From Flavobacterium sp. LHD-80 (GTDB taxonomy: Bacteria > Bacteroidota > Bacteroidia > Flavobacteriales > Flavobacteriaceae), in contig NZ_JAVFVS010000001.1 of the NCBI RefSeq assembly GCF_030929605.1, positions 62,001 through 126,000 of the forward strand: a stretch of 64,000 nucleotides of DNA, read 5' to 3'. Every line of letters starts with the position of its first letter. Position 1 is the first letter of the stretch. The position numbers were made by a program, and so were the translations under genes. The notes below the pieces were generated by a model that saw only the letters and a program-made list of their open reading frames with translations, was not told where the DNA came from and did no database searches. Positions 1-8,969 of the stretch are shown in pieces.

Positions 1-293
1 GTCTGTTTTGTGTTACCAATATTTAACTCCTAACGGAGATGGACCAAGAAAATTAGTTTTATGTGATGATAGCACAATACAATTGTATTTTTTGAGAATG
101 AAATCTCGGAGAGATTAAATATTGGTAGAAAAATAAATATTTTAGTTTTTTAATTTGTCCCGTAGGGACTAAATATTTATGCGACTGATAGTTATGAAAT
201 ATTTTGATTCGAAAAATATAAAATCAAAGAAAAATTTTGTAAATTAGATGTGTAATTCTGATGCTATCTTTATCTTATTAAAAAGATAACATT
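1..293. repeat. Intergenic dispersed repeat block, copy A
   Basis: No gene is seen before the lipocalin start. The stretch holds short palindromic modules: CTCCTAACGGAG near 27-38, TCTCGGAGAGATTAAAT near 104-120 followed by TGGTAGAAAAA, and GTCCCGTAGGGAC near 156-168. The same modules recur at 49440-49640. The modules look like a dispersed flavobacterial intergenic repeat. Function is unknown; the short stems could form hairpins in RNA. Confidence 0.7.
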
Positions 294-839
294 ATGAAAA
301 ATAGATATATAACTCCGATTCTTCTCGGAGCGGGAATTGCATTTATACTTTATTCTTGCAATGGTTCAAAGATTCCGAAAAAAGCGGTTGCTGTCACCAA
401 TTTTGACAAAGCAAAATACTTAGGAAAATGGTTTGAGATTGCAAGATTAGATTACAAATGGGAAGAAAACTTAAACAATGTAACTGCCGAGTATTCGCCG
501 AATGATAATGGCACAATAAAAGTTGATAACAGGGGCTATAATGTCAAAAAAGACAAGTGGGAGGAAAGTATCGGGAAAGCCAAGTTTGTCAAAAAAGACG
601 ATGTTGGTATGCTTAAGGTCTCATTTTTTGGTCCTTTTTATGCTGGATATAATGTCATAGCTGTTGATTCAGATTACAAATATGCACTTGTCGCTGGCGA
701 AAATTTAAAATACATGTGGATTCTTTCGCGAGAAACTACTATTCCTGAAAGTATAAAAGCAGATTATCTTATAAAAGCACAGGAAATAGGATATAAAATT
801 TCAGATCTTGTCTGGGTAAAACATGACAAAACAAATTGA
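294..839 (+). CDS. Lipocalin family lipoprotein (Blc-like)
   Basis: 181 aa. A hydrophobic N-terminus ends in a lipobox-like YSC with Cys at residue 22, so an envelope lipoprotein is expected. After it comes the bacterial lipocalin signature: YLGKWFEIARLD (the GxW motif of the first strand), then a YNVK strand, FFGPFYAGYNVIAVD, and YMWILSR, as in Blc proteins. Family members bind fatty acids or lysophospholipids and are tied to membrane stress or repair; the ligand here is unknown. Length is typical for Blc. The ATG start follows an A-rich leader without a Shine-Dalgarno site. The gene stands alone, ends at a strong hairpin, and the next gene is convergent. Confidence 0.88.
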   Translation: MKNRYITPILLGAGIAFILYSCNGSKIPKKAVAVTNFDKAKYLGKWFEIARLDYKWEENLNNVTAEYSPNDNGTIKVDNRGYNVKKDKWEESIGKAKFVKKDDVGMLKVSFFGPFYAGYNVIAVDSDYKYALVAGENLKYMWILSRETTIPESIKADYLIKAQEIGYKISDLVWVKHDKTN

Positions 840-846
840 AAAAGAA

Positions 847-877
847 ACCCGGCACTTTAAATGGTGTCGGGTTTTTT
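847..877. terminator. Intrinsic terminator between convergent genes
   Basis: Stem CCCGGCAC / GTGTCGGG (one G-T pair) around a short A/T loop, followed by GTTTTTTATTTT on +. It sits just after the lipocalin stop and before the end of the convergent DoxX gene, and could serve both. Confidence 0.85.
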
Positions 878-897
878 ATTTTAAATTTAATAAGAAT

Positions 898-1275
898 TTA
901 AGCAGTAAAGATACTTTTGTAGTTATCCCAATATCTGTAAATCAAAAATAAATTCCCCAGAAATAATAATCCTGCAATTGGCAGACCTTCCGGCGTCAGG
1001 AAATAATTGATAAACAAGATATTTACCGTAATAGGCAAGATCAAAATATTAGCTAATGTTACATAACGTCCTGTTACAAATGCAATTCCGCAAAGCAATT
1101 CAATTGATTTAGCCAAGGGCATTAAATAAGTAGAAGCCATTAAACCTGTATTAAAGGCTTTAAAATCATTGTTTGTTGCTGGTTCTGCTGGCATTAGATG
1201 AAAGAAAAAGCTAATGGAAGCAAAAAGAAGCAAAAGACCAATTAAAACACGGACAATAATAGTAGCAATTTTCAT
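898..1275 (-). CDS. DoxX family membrane protein
   Basis: 125 aa with four predicted hydrophobic helices: the N-terminal IIVRVLIGLLLLFASISFFF, a segment near 60-75, one near 76-95 and a C-terminal one ending near the IYRYWDNYK tail. The pattern, including an N-terminal R-x-L-x-G-LLL motif, fits the small DoxX-like inner membrane family. Some members take part in thiol or redox balance and in quinone-linked oxidation, but most are uncharacterised; no specific role can be given. The neighbours, a convergent lipocalin and an upstream DUF4349 gene 211 bases away, do not suggest an operon. Confidence 0.75.
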   Translation of the reverse strand: MKIATIIVRVLIGLLLLFASISFFFHLMPAEPATNNDFKAFNTGLMASTYLMPLAKSIELLCGIAFVTGRYVTLANILILPITVNILFINYFLTPEGLPIAGLLFLGNLFLIYRYWDNYKSIFTA

Positions 1276-1486
1276 AATACTTAGGATTTTTAAATAAGTT
1301 AAAAAATATATATAATTGTGCTGAAAATCGTGTGTTCTGAATACTCTGATAAAATGAAATTAAATTTTTAATGTTATTTTATTGAGGATTTTGCAATCAA
1401 ATTACTTCGATTTTGGGATAAATTGAATGCTATATCAAATATAACGATTTTTTCATTATTAAATTGCTATTTTATTAACACTTTTC

Positions 1487-2383
1487 TTATTTCTTTATGT
1501 ATTTTTTGTAGAGAAGAAATCCACCTAAACCAATTAAGATGAAAGGCCAAAGGTTTAAAAAGAAAACTAAAATTTCCTGCAAAATATACCAGCCGCTTTT
1601 CAACGCATCAATAATCTGAATTCCTAAATTGGGCTTGTAATACGCGCTGTCTTTTTCGCCTGCAGTGATTTCTTGTTTTATGGTTTCATTTTGATAAAGT
1701 TGTAAAGTAACTGTACTGAAATTAATTTGATCCTGCATCGATAAATTATCAATTGTGCGATTGTCATTAGCTTCTTTTTGATTGGCTAAAGTATTTTCAG
1801 CTTCTATAATATCGTTTATTTTTTTGCCTTTAGAATCAATTGCTTTTTCGACTCTTTTTTCAGAAACAGTGCTTCTTTTTTGCGAAAGCTGATTGGCAAG
1901 CAATTTTAATGAAACATCATCGGCTTTGATAACTCTGAAATCTAAAAAGTCAATTTGCTTGGCAATACTTTTAATTACGGTATCAAGTTGCGTATTGGGA
2001 ACGCGAATAGTAATATTATTTTCAACAGAATATTTAGTAGTTTCTAAAGTGCTGTCTTGGCTAATTTTGGTTTTAATCTGATCGTGAATATTACTTTGAA
2101 GATTAGTATAAGTAACAAAACCTCCAAATTTTACCACAGCATTTTCAATTGCATAAGTTGATTTGACGACATTTTTTACCTTGAATTTTATATCAGCAGT
2201 TCGAATAAATTTTTGTTTGCTGTCTTTCTTTTCGACCGCTGCCGATGAGGATACGGCTGTACTGTCTGTTAAAACTGCGGTGTCTGCGGCTGCTTCGGCA
2301 GAATTGTAATCTGCTTTTTTACAAGAAAATAGTAATGCGATAATCATCAAGGAAGTCAATCCTAATTTTGCAATTGTTTTCAT
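1487..2383 (-). CDS. DUF4349 domain lipoprotein
   Basis: 298 aa. Lipobox LLFSC gives a lipidated Cys at residue 21. A Ser/Ala/Thr-rich linker follows, then the DUF4349 domain (about 58-240): FIRTADIKFKVKNV, the TYAIENAVVKFGG segment, NITIRVPNTQLDTVI, and a helical stretch near 165-215 likely to form a coiled coil. One hydrophobic helix near 268-290 precedes the basic end KKYIKK. The family is envelope-anchored and of unknown role. Lipid anchor plus C-terminal membrane helix is the usual layout. It appears monocistronic; gaps of about 200 bases on each side hold nothing recognisable. Confidence 0.8.
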   Translation of the reverse strand: MKTIAKLGLTSLMIIALLFSCKKADYNSAEAAADTAVLTDSTAVSSSAAVEKKDSKQKFIRTADIKFKVKNVVKSTYAIENAVVKFGGFVTYTNLQSNIHDQIKTKISQDSTLETTKYSVENNITIRVPNTQLDTVIKSIAKQIDFLDFRVIKADDVSLKLLANQLSQKRSTVSEKRVEKAIDSKGKKINDIIEAENTLANQKEANDNRTIDNLSMQDQINFSTVTLQLYQNETIKQEITAGEKDSAYYKPNLGIQIIDALKSGWYILQEILVFFLNLWPFILIGLGGFLLYKKYIKK

Positions 2384-2571
2384 AAAGGTTTTTAAAATTT
2401 GATTAATGAATAGCTTATTTACTCGATGTAAATATGTTTTTGTTTAAAATTGAATGAGTAATTTTTTAATCAAATGGCAAGAAAAGTTTTAATAATTAGC
2501 ACTAATTCGATATACTAAAAAGTGTGCCAATATTTTTTCGGGATTACTTTATCGAAGGATTTTTTTTGTCG

Positions 2572-2579
2572 TAATTTTG
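2572..2579 (+). promoter_or_regulatory. Probable -7 box of pabB
   Basis: TAATTTTG fits the Bacteroidota -7 consensus TAnnTTTG. It overlaps the TTG codon at 2577, so that codon could not lie in the mRNA if this is the promoter; initiation at TTG 2601 is then preferred. No clear -33 TTG is seen at the right distance. Confidence 0.5.
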
Positions 2580-2600
2580 AAGTCTAAAATTTATACTTTT

Positions 2601-3887
2601 TTGAGAGTTTCAATTCATAAACAAATTTCAAATCCAGAGCAGTTTAAACAACAGCTTTTAAGCTGGTCACAGCAGTTTCGGGAGATTGTTTTTCTAGACA
2701 GCAATTCGTACCCGCAGGAATATTCAAGTTTCGATTTTATCTTGGCGGTCGACGCTTTTACTTCTTTAAAAACCGATTTCCAAAATGCTTTTGATGATTT
2801 AAAACAATATCAGCAAACCACTAAAGACTGGCTTTTTGGTTATCTTTCGTATGATTTAAAAAATGATGTTGAAGATTTAAAATCGGATAATTTTGATGGA
2901 TTAGATTTTCCTGATTTGTTTTTCTTTCAGCCAAAAAAAATATTCTTATTAAAAGGCGACCACCTTGAAATTCAATATTTATTGCTTTGTGATGATGAAG
3001 TAGAAGATGATTTTGATGAGATAGTCGAAAGTCAAAAGTCAAAAGTCGAAAATTCTGGATCTTTAAAGATTGAACAGCGCATTTCCAGAGATTCTTATAT
3101 TGAAAAAGTAAATAAAATGCTAGAACATATTCACATTGGAGATATGTATGAAGCTAATTTTTGTATGGAATTCTTTGCTGAAAATACTGCGATAAATCCA
3201 TTAGAAAAATTTCAGAAACTAAATGAAATTTCACAAGCGCCGTTTTCGGTTTTCTTTAAAAATCACAAGCAATATTTGCTATCAGCCTCTCCGGAAAGAT
3301 ATCTGAAGAAAATAGGCGAAAGAATAATTTCGCAACCTATAAAAGGAACTTCAAAACGATCTGTGGATCCTGTTGAAGATGAAAAATCAAAACAATTTCT
3401 AGAATCAGATTCAAAAGAAAGAGCTGAAAATATCATGATAACCGATTTGGTTCGGAATGATTTATCACATACCGCTCAAAAAGGCTCTGTTGAGGTTGTC
3501 GAGCTTTGCAAAATCTATTCTTTTCTGCAAGTTCATCAAATGATTTCGACGATAACTTCAAAAGTTGATCCTCAATATTCGCCAGTTGATGTTTTAAGAA
3601 CAACTTTTCCAATGGGAAGTATGACAGGAGCGCCAAAGATTTCGGTAATGAAAATTATTGAAAATTTAGAAGAAACCAAACGCGGTTTGTACAGCGGAGC
3701 AGTTGGTTATTTTACTCCCGAAGGTGACTTTGATTTTAATGTAGTAATCAGAAGTATTTTATACAATCAGGAAAATAAATATGTTTCATTTTCTGTCGGA
3801 AGTGCAATTACAGCGCTTTCAGTCCCAGAAAAAGAATACGAAGAATGTTTGCTGAAAGCCAAAGCAATGCATGAAGTTTTGCAATGA
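2601..3887 (+). CDS. pabB: Aminodeoxychorismate synthase component I
   Basis: 428 aa from TTG 2601. The chorismate-binding fold is clear: PIKGTSKR, ENIMITDLVRNDLS, GSMTGAPK and YSGAVGYF. The Lys in PIKGT is the residue that marks PabB; anthranilate synthase TrpE has PIAGT. It converts chorismate plus ammonia to 4-amino-4-deoxychorismate for folate synthesis; the glutaminase partner PabA is not in the window. Start choice: the frame extends to TTG 2577, but a -7 box covers that codon, while TTG 2601 gives MRVSIHK. There is no ATG in this frame until the middle of the protein. Within the gene an AAAAGTC tandem near 3030-3048 encodes a QKSKV linker. tilS follows after a repeat-containing gap. 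Confidence 0.85.
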   Translation: MRVSIHKQISNPEQFKQQLLSWSQQFREIVFLDSNSYPQEYSSFDFILAVDAFTSLKTDFQNAFDDLKQYQQTTKDWLFGYLSYDLKNDVEDLKSDNFDGLDFPDLFFFQPKKIFLLKGDHLEIQYLLLCDDEVEDDFDEIVESQKSKVENSGSLKIEQRISRDSYIEKVNKMLEHIHIGDMYEANFCMEFFAENTAINPLEKFQKLNEISQAPFSVFFKNHKQYLLSASPERYLKKIGERIISQPIKGTSKRSVDPVEDEKSKQFLESDSKERAENIMITDLVRNDLSHTAQKGSVEVVELCKIYSFLQVHQMISTITSKVDPQYSPVDVLRTTFPMGSMTGAPKISVMKIIENLEETKRGLYSGAVGYFTPEGDFDFNVVIRSILYNQENKYVSFSVGSAITALSVPEKEYEECLLKAKAMHEVLQ

Positions 3888-3893
3888 TTTTTT

Positions 3894-4006
3894 TGTTTCT
3901 CGCAGATTATGCAGATTAAATTTTAAATTTAGAAATAAATAAAATCTGCGTAAATCTTTTCAAGAGTTAAAACAATCAGCTCAATCTGCAAAATCTGCGT
4001 GAGAAA
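3894..4006. repeat. Imperfect inverted repeat of the 'CTCGCAGATT' type
   Basis: The left arm TTTCTCGCAGATTATGCAGA is mirrored by a right arm whose complement begins TTTCTCACGCAGATTTTGCA, with an inner AATCTGCGTAAATCT copy. It lies right after the pabB stop and could fold into a long hairpin. No protein is encoded. It looks like a dispersed intergenic element; it may also end pabB transcription, though there is no clean U-tract. Confidence 0.7.
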
Positions 4007-4089
4007 ATATTAGCTCAATTCGTGGCAAAGAAACCTCACTTAACATTTCATTTAAAAATAGATCGAATTTAATTTTTTACTTTTATCAG

Positions 4090-5400
4090 ATGTTTTCAAA
4101 ATTTCAAAGCCATATCGTTTCTAGATTTCCATTCTTAGCCGAAAAAAAGCTTTTTTTAGCGGTTAGCGGAGGATTGGATAGCATGGTTTTACTGCATTTG
4201 TTTCAGCAATTGCCTTATGAAATTGCGGTTTTGCATTGTAATTTTCAACTTCGGGGATTAGAAAGTTTTGGTGATCAGGAATTTGTTCAGGATTATTGCA
4301 ATCAAAATAATATTCCGTTTTTTACCACTCAGTTTGATACTAAGGCTTTCGCCGAAGATTATAAATTGTCGACGCAAGTTGCTGCAAGAGAGCTTCGTTA
4401 CAGCTGGTTTTATGAGTTTTTAGAAGAAAAAAACTTCGATTATATTCTGACAGCACATCATGCCGATGATAATTTAGAAACCTTTATTATCAATTTGACA
4501 CGCGGAACAGGTTTGGATGGATTAACCGGAATTCCAGAAGAAAATGACCGAATTATTCGTCCGCTTTTGCCTTTTTCGAGAGAAGAAGTTCTGAAATATG
4601 CGGAAGAAAATAAAATCGAATGGCGAGAAGACAGCAGTAATGCATCAAACAAATACCTTAGAAATAAAATTCGTCATGATTTAATTCCGATTTTGAAAGA
4701 AATAAATCCGAACTTTTTGGATGCTTTTCAAAAAACACAATCGTATTTGCAAGAATCAAAAGAAATGGTTGAAGATGCTTCGATTATGATTTATCAGCAA
4801 GTGGCAAAAGAGGATGGAGAAGATATTCATTTCGATTTGAATCAGCTTAAAAAATTACCCAATTATAAATCGTATTTGTACCAATGGCTGAACGAATTTG
4901 GATTTTCGGCATGGAAGGATGTTTATGATTTAGTCGAAGGTCAATCAGGAAAACAAGTCTTTTCGGAGGAATTCAGATTGCTGAAAAATCGAGAAACATT
5001 GATTTTAAATCCGATTTCTGAAACTTCAGAAAAAGAAGAATTTGAGATTGCAGAAAACGATACAGACGTTAATTTTCCCTTAAAATTGAGACTTTGTAAC
5101 GTAGATCACATAGCTATAGATTCAAAAGAAGTTATATTTGTTGACGCCGAAAAAATCCGCTTTCCGCTCGTTTTACGTAAATGGAATGAAGGAGATGTTT
5201 TTCATCCGTTTGGAATGCAGGGAAAATCTAAAAAAGTGAGCAAGCTTTTTAAAGACGAAAAATTATCACTCATCGAAAAGGAAAAAACTTGGATTTTATG
5301 TTCAGAAAATCAAATCGTCTGGGTTGTTGGCATTAGGCAAGATGAACGATTTAAAATAGAAAATACCACAAACAAAATACTTAAAATAGAACTGCAATAA
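4090..5400 (+). CDS. tilS: tRNA(Ile)-lysidine synthase
   Basis: 436 aa. The N-terminal PP-loop ATPase motif SGGLDS is at residues 26-31, followed by HCNFQLRG, QVAARELRYSWF, LTAHHADDNLET and NKYLRNKIRHDLIP, all typical of TilS. The C-terminal domain carries LRKWNEGDVFHPFGMQGKSKKVSKLF, the usual TilS_C end. The enzyme joins lysine to C34 of tRNA-Ile(CAU), changing AUG to AUA decoding, and is essential in bacteria. Its stop overlaps the next start as TAATG at 5398-5402, so it is translationally linked to the DsbD gene. Confidence 0.95.
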   Translation: MFSKFQSHIVSRFPFLAEKKLFLAVSGGLDSMVLLHLFQQLPYEIAVLHCNFQLRGLESFGDQEFVQDYCNQNNIPFFTTQFDTKAFAEDYKLSTQVAARELRYSWFYEFLEEKNFDYILTAHHADDNLETFIINLTRGTGLDGLTGIPEENDRIIRPLLPFSREEVLKYAEENKIEWREDSSNASNKYLRNKIRHDLIPILKEINPNFLDAFQKTQSYLQESKEMVEDASIMIYQQVAKEDGEDIHFDLNQLKKLPNYKSYLYQWLNEFGFSAWKDVYDLVEGQSGKQVFSEEFRLLKNRETLILNPISETSEKEEFEIAENDTDVNFPLKLRLCNVDHIAIDSKEVIFVDAEKIRFPLVLRKWNEGDVFHPFGMQGKSKKVSKLFKDEKLSLIEKEKTWILCSENQIVWVVGIRQDERFKIENTTNKILKIELQ

Positions 5401-7499
5401 TGAACTTTAATCAATACCGTCAAGCGATAACGCTAAAAAATGTCTGGAGTAAATCTCTTTTATTTTTACTGTTTTTTCTTTTTTCTTTTGCAAAAAGCAA
5501 CGCTCAAATTTTAGAGCCAGTAAAATGGACTTCGAAAATTGAAAAGAAAGCTGGAAACAATGCCGTATTAATTTTTGACGGAACGATTGAAAAAGACTGG
5601 CATATGTATTCGCAATTCACGCCAGAAGGCGGTCCGCTTGCACTGGAAATCGCGTTTAAAAACCAAAAAGGAAATTACGAATTAGTTGGAAAAGCTAAGG
5701 AAGGAAAAACCAAAACAGCTTTTAACGATGTTTTTGGTGTAAACGAAACTTTTTTTGAAGGAAAAGCGCACATTGAACAAGAAATTAAAATCATCAACCC
5801 GAATTTAAAAACGGTTGATGTTGATTTCGATTTTCAGGTTTGTAAAGAAGTTTGCATCAATTCAAATAAAAAATTCTCGATTGCTATTCCGTCGACTTTC
5901 AATATGGAAGCTGTTCCGGCAATAACGGAGGCGAAAAAAGATGAGACAAAAGTTACTGGAATCGCTGTAGATACAATTGCAAAAGCAACAGATACGGCAA
6001 AAGTTCAAGTAGTAAAATCGAATGTTGAAGAACCAGTCTCAAAAGAAGATATACCGGCACCAGCTCCAACTAGAAGTTTGTGGTCGATCTTTTTCTTTGC
6101 TTTTTTAGGTGGTTTTGCTGCTTTATTTACACCTTGCGTATTCCCAATGATTCCAATGACTGTGAGTTTCTTTACAAAACAAAGTAAAAGCAGAGCAAGA
6201 GGAATTAGAAACGCTATTATTTATGGATTATCAATCATTGCTATTTATGTGATTTTAGGATTAATTGTAACTAAAATATTTGGTGCCGATGCTTTGAATG
6301 CATTGTCCACAGATGTTTGGTTTAATCTTATTTTCTTCGTGATTTTAATCATTTTTGCTGTTTCTTTTTTAGGAGCATTCGAAATTATGTTGCCAAATTC
6401 ATGGGCAAACAAAGCAGATCAACAGGCAGATAAAGGCGGAATTGTTGGAATATTATTCATGGCTTTAGCATTGGCAATTGTATCCTTTTCTTGTACAGGA
6501 CCAATTGTAGGGACATTATTAGTTGAAGCGGCTTCAAATGGAGGAATTGCTCCGGTTGTTGGAATGTTAGGATTTTCTTCTGCATTGGCTTTGCCTTTTA
6601 TGTTATTTGCATTGTTTCCAGGATGGTTGAATTCATTGCCAAAATCTGGTGGTTGGTTAAATACAGTAAAAGTTGTTTTAGGATTTTTAGAATTGGCATT
6701 GGCATTCAAATTTTTATCAAATGCCGATTTAGTTTTGCAATTACATTTCTTGGAAAGAGAGGTTTTCTTAGCGATTTGGATTGCTATTTTTGGAGCTCTC
6801 GCATTCTATTTATTCGGAAAAATTACCTTGCCACACGATAGCCCGACTAATCATATTTCTGTTGGAAGATTATCATTAGGATTACTTGTTTTAAGTTTTA
6901 CAATTTATATGATTCCAGGATTATGGGGAGCACCTTTAAAATTAATCAGTGCTTTTCCGCCACCTCAAACTTACAGTGAAAGTCCGCTTGGATTTGGAGG
7001 TTCTGGAAACGGAACTGCTGTAACTTCAGATGTAAAAGGTTTGCCAGAAGGAGCAGAGTTAGGTCCGCACGGAATTATGGTTTTTCATGATTATGAAGAT
7101 GGATTAGCTTATGCAAAATTGGTTAATAAACCAATTATGCTTGATTTTACAGGATACGCTTGTGTGAACTGTAGAAAAATGGAAAACAATGTTTGGTCAG
7201 ATTCAACGGTCTTACCAATCTTAAAAAATGACGTTGTTTTGATTTCGCTTTATGTTGATGATAAAAGAGAATTGCCTAAAAAAGAGCAATTTGTGACTAA
7301 AGCCGGAGATGAAATCATTACAGTAGGAGATAAATGGACCGATTTTATGATTTCAAGATATAAAACAAATACGCAACCTTTGTATGTTATTACAGATTTA
7401 GAAGGTAATAACTTGAACAGTTCAAAACCTACAATTAGTTATGTAAGTACTGAAGAATATTTGCATTGGCTGAAAGAAGGAATAGCGAATTTTAAATAA
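5400..7499 (+). CDS. dsbD: Thiol:disulfide interchange protein, DsbD family
   Basis: 699 aa. Order of parts: signal or anchor helix (about 17-35); periplasmic DsbD-alpha-like domain (about 37-165) with CKEVC; a linker rich in Ala, Pro and Val; a membrane domain (about 225-505) with FTPCVFPMIPMTV near 245 and FSCTGPIVGT near 362, the two Cys that pass electrons across the membrane; and a C-terminal thioredoxin-like domain with YACVNCRKME near 587-593 (CxxC). It should move electrons from cytoplasmic thioredoxin to periplasmic partners such as DsbC- or CcmG-like proteins. It starts at the TAATG junction with tilS and ends at a strong terminator. Confidence 0.92.
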   Translation: MNFNQYRQAITLKNVWSKSLLFLLFFLFSFAKSNAQILEPVKWTSKIEKKAGNNAVLIFDGTIEKDWHMYSQFTPEGGPLALEIAFKNQKGNYELVGKAKEGKTKTAFNDVFGVNETFFEGKAHIEQEIKIINPNLKTVDVDFDFQVCKEVCINSNKKFSIAIPSTFNMEAVPAITEAKKDETKVTGIAVDTIAKATDTAKVQVVKSNVEEPVSKEDIPAPAPTRSLWSIFFFAFLGGFAALFTPCVFPMIPMTVSFFTKQSKSRARGIRNAIIYGLSIIAIYVILGLIVTKIFGADALNALSTDVWFNLIFFVILIIFAVSFLGAFEIMLPNSWANKADQQADKGGIVGILFMALALAIVSFSCTGPIVGTLLVEAASNGGIAPVVGMLGFSSALALPFMLFALFPGWLNSLPKSGGWLNTVKVVLGFLELALAFKFLSNADLVLQLHFLEREVFLAIWIAIFGALAFYLFGKITLPHDSPTNHISVGRLSLGLLVLSFTIYMIPGLWGAPLKLISAFPPPQTYSESPLGFGGSGNGTAVTSDVKGLPEGAELGPHGIMVFHDYEDGLAYAKLVNKPIMLDFTGYACVNCRKMENNVWSDSTVLPILKNDVVLISLYVDDKRELPKKEQFVTKAGDEIITVGDKWTDFMISRYKTNTQPLYVITDLEGNNLNSSKPTISYVSTEEYLHWLKEGIANFK

Positions 7500-7582
7500 G
7501 GTATTTAGTTATGAATTATGAGTTATGAGTTATGAGTTTTGGAAAAGACTAAATCTACAATCTAAAATCTACAATAAACAAA

Positions 7583-7614
7583 AATCCCTCTAAGCTAACT
7601 TAGAGGGATTTTTT
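7583..7614. terminator. Bidirectional intrinsic terminator
   Basis: Stem AATCCCTCTAAG / CTTAGAGGGATT, close to perfect, with an A-run before it and TTTTTTA after it. It lies between convergent dsbD and amt and can act for both. Confidence 0.9.
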
Positions 7615-7643
7615 ATGAAGGCAAAAAGAGGAAAATCTTTTTA

Positions 7644-8969
7644 TTATAAGTATTCTCCGTGTTGAGAGATATCTAAACCTAATTCTTCTTTTTCTTCAGT
7701 AACTCTTAGAGGAGTGATTTTGTTTACAATGAAGAATAAAGCGTAAGAAGCTCCAAAAGCAAAGATTGATACGATAACTAATGCTTTTAATTGTATTAAG
7801 AATAAAGTAGCATCACCAAAGATTAAACCTTGATTGTCACCAACAATTGAGTTTACGCTTTTAGAAGCAAATACTCCAGTTAAAAGCATACCTACCATAC
7901 CACCAACACCGTGACAAGCAAATACATCAAGAGCATCGTCGATTTTTCCTTTAGGGAATTTGCTTACTACAAGATTACTGATTACAGCAGCAATAATACC
8001 AATTGCTAATGCGTGAGGAATACTTACGAAACCTGCAGCAGGAGTAATTGCTACCAATCCTACAACAGCTCCAATACAAGCTCCCATTGCAGATAATTTG
8101 TGTCCTAATATTTTATCAAGGAAAACCCAAGCCATAGCAGCAGAAGCGGCAGCGATTGTAGTTGTTCCTAAAGCTTGTGCGGCAAGACTGCTTGCTCCAA
8201 CTGCAGAACCTGCATTGAAACCAAACCATCCAAACCATAATAAACCTGTACCTAATAATACATAAGTAATTCTAGCAGGATTTACTTTTTGAACTTTACG
8301 TTTTCCTAAGAAAATTGCTCCAGCCAAAGCAGCCCATCCAGCACTCATGTGTACTACAGTACCACCAGCGAAGTCAAGAACTCCCCATCCAAAGAATAAT
8401 CCATCAGGATGCCAAGTCATGTGACATAATGGAGCGTATATGAATAAGATAAATAAAACCATGAATAATAAGTAAGCCCAGAAACGTACACGTTCTGCAA
8501 AAGCTCCTGTAATTAATGCTGGAGTAATGATTGCAAATTTTGCTTGGAATAAAGCAAAAAGAATCATCGGGATTGTTGGAGCTAATTCCCACGCCGTGTT
8601 TGCGCTTACTCCCTGAAAAAATATATTTGAAGAAGGATCTCCTATAAAACCGCCTATAGAAGGTCCAAAACATAATCCGAATCCAATTACTACCCAAAGA
8701 ACTGTTACAATTACCATTGCCATGAAACTTTGAAGCATTGTGCTGATTACGTTTTTCTTGCCTACCATACCTCCGTAGAAAAATCCTAATCCTGGAGTCA
8801 TTAATAATACAAAAGCTGTTGCAACAACCATCCATGCTGTATCACCCGTGTCTAATTTTAATTCGACAACATGAGCGCCTAATGTTTTTGATTCAGTAAC
8901 AAATGAGATAGAAAAAATAGATAGTAACAAAATCGTGATGAGGATCACACTTAAAATAATTTTTCGCAT
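7644..8969 (-). CDS. amt: Ammonium transporter, Amt family
   Basis: 441 aa. The first helix (1-24) looks like a cleavable or non-core segment, followed by eleven membrane helices. Family signature DFAGGTVVHMSAG at 199-211 contains the first pore histidine (H207); the second is H353 in ACHGVGGMVG. GFFYGGM near 62-68 is also conserved. The protein conducts ammonium or ammonia across the inner membrane. No PII (glnK) gene lies next to it. The 338-base upstream gap has two spaced G-rich direct repeats that may be regulatory. Glutamate synthase genes in the same window serve the same nitrogen route. Confidence 0.95.
   Translation of the reverse strand: MRKIILSVILITILLLSIFSISFVTESKTLGAHVVELKLDTGDTAWMVVATAFVLLMTPGLGFFYGGMVGKKNVISTMLQSFMAMVIVTVLWVVIGFGLCFGPSIGGFIGDPSSNIFFQGVSANTAWELAPTIPMILFALFQAKFAIITPALITGAFAERVRFWAYLLFMVLFILFIYAPLCHMTWHPDGLFFGWGVLDFAGGTVVHMSAGWAALAGAIFLGKRKVQKVNPARITYVLLGTGLLWFGWFGFNAGSAVGASSLAAQALGTTTIAAASAAMAWVFLDKILGHKLSAMGACIGAVVGLVAITPAAGFVSIPHALAIGIIAAVISNLVVSKFPKGKIDDALDVFACHGVGGMVGMLLTGVFASKSVNSIVGDNQGLIFGDATLFLIQLKALVIVSIFAFGASYALFFIVNKITPLRVTEEKEELGLDISQHGEYL

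Noticed and set aside
7505..7575. Tandem ATGAGTT and TCTACAATCTAAAA words after dsbD
   Set aside because: Simple low-complexity intergenic repeats common in such genomes; no sign of function beyond the terminator that follows.
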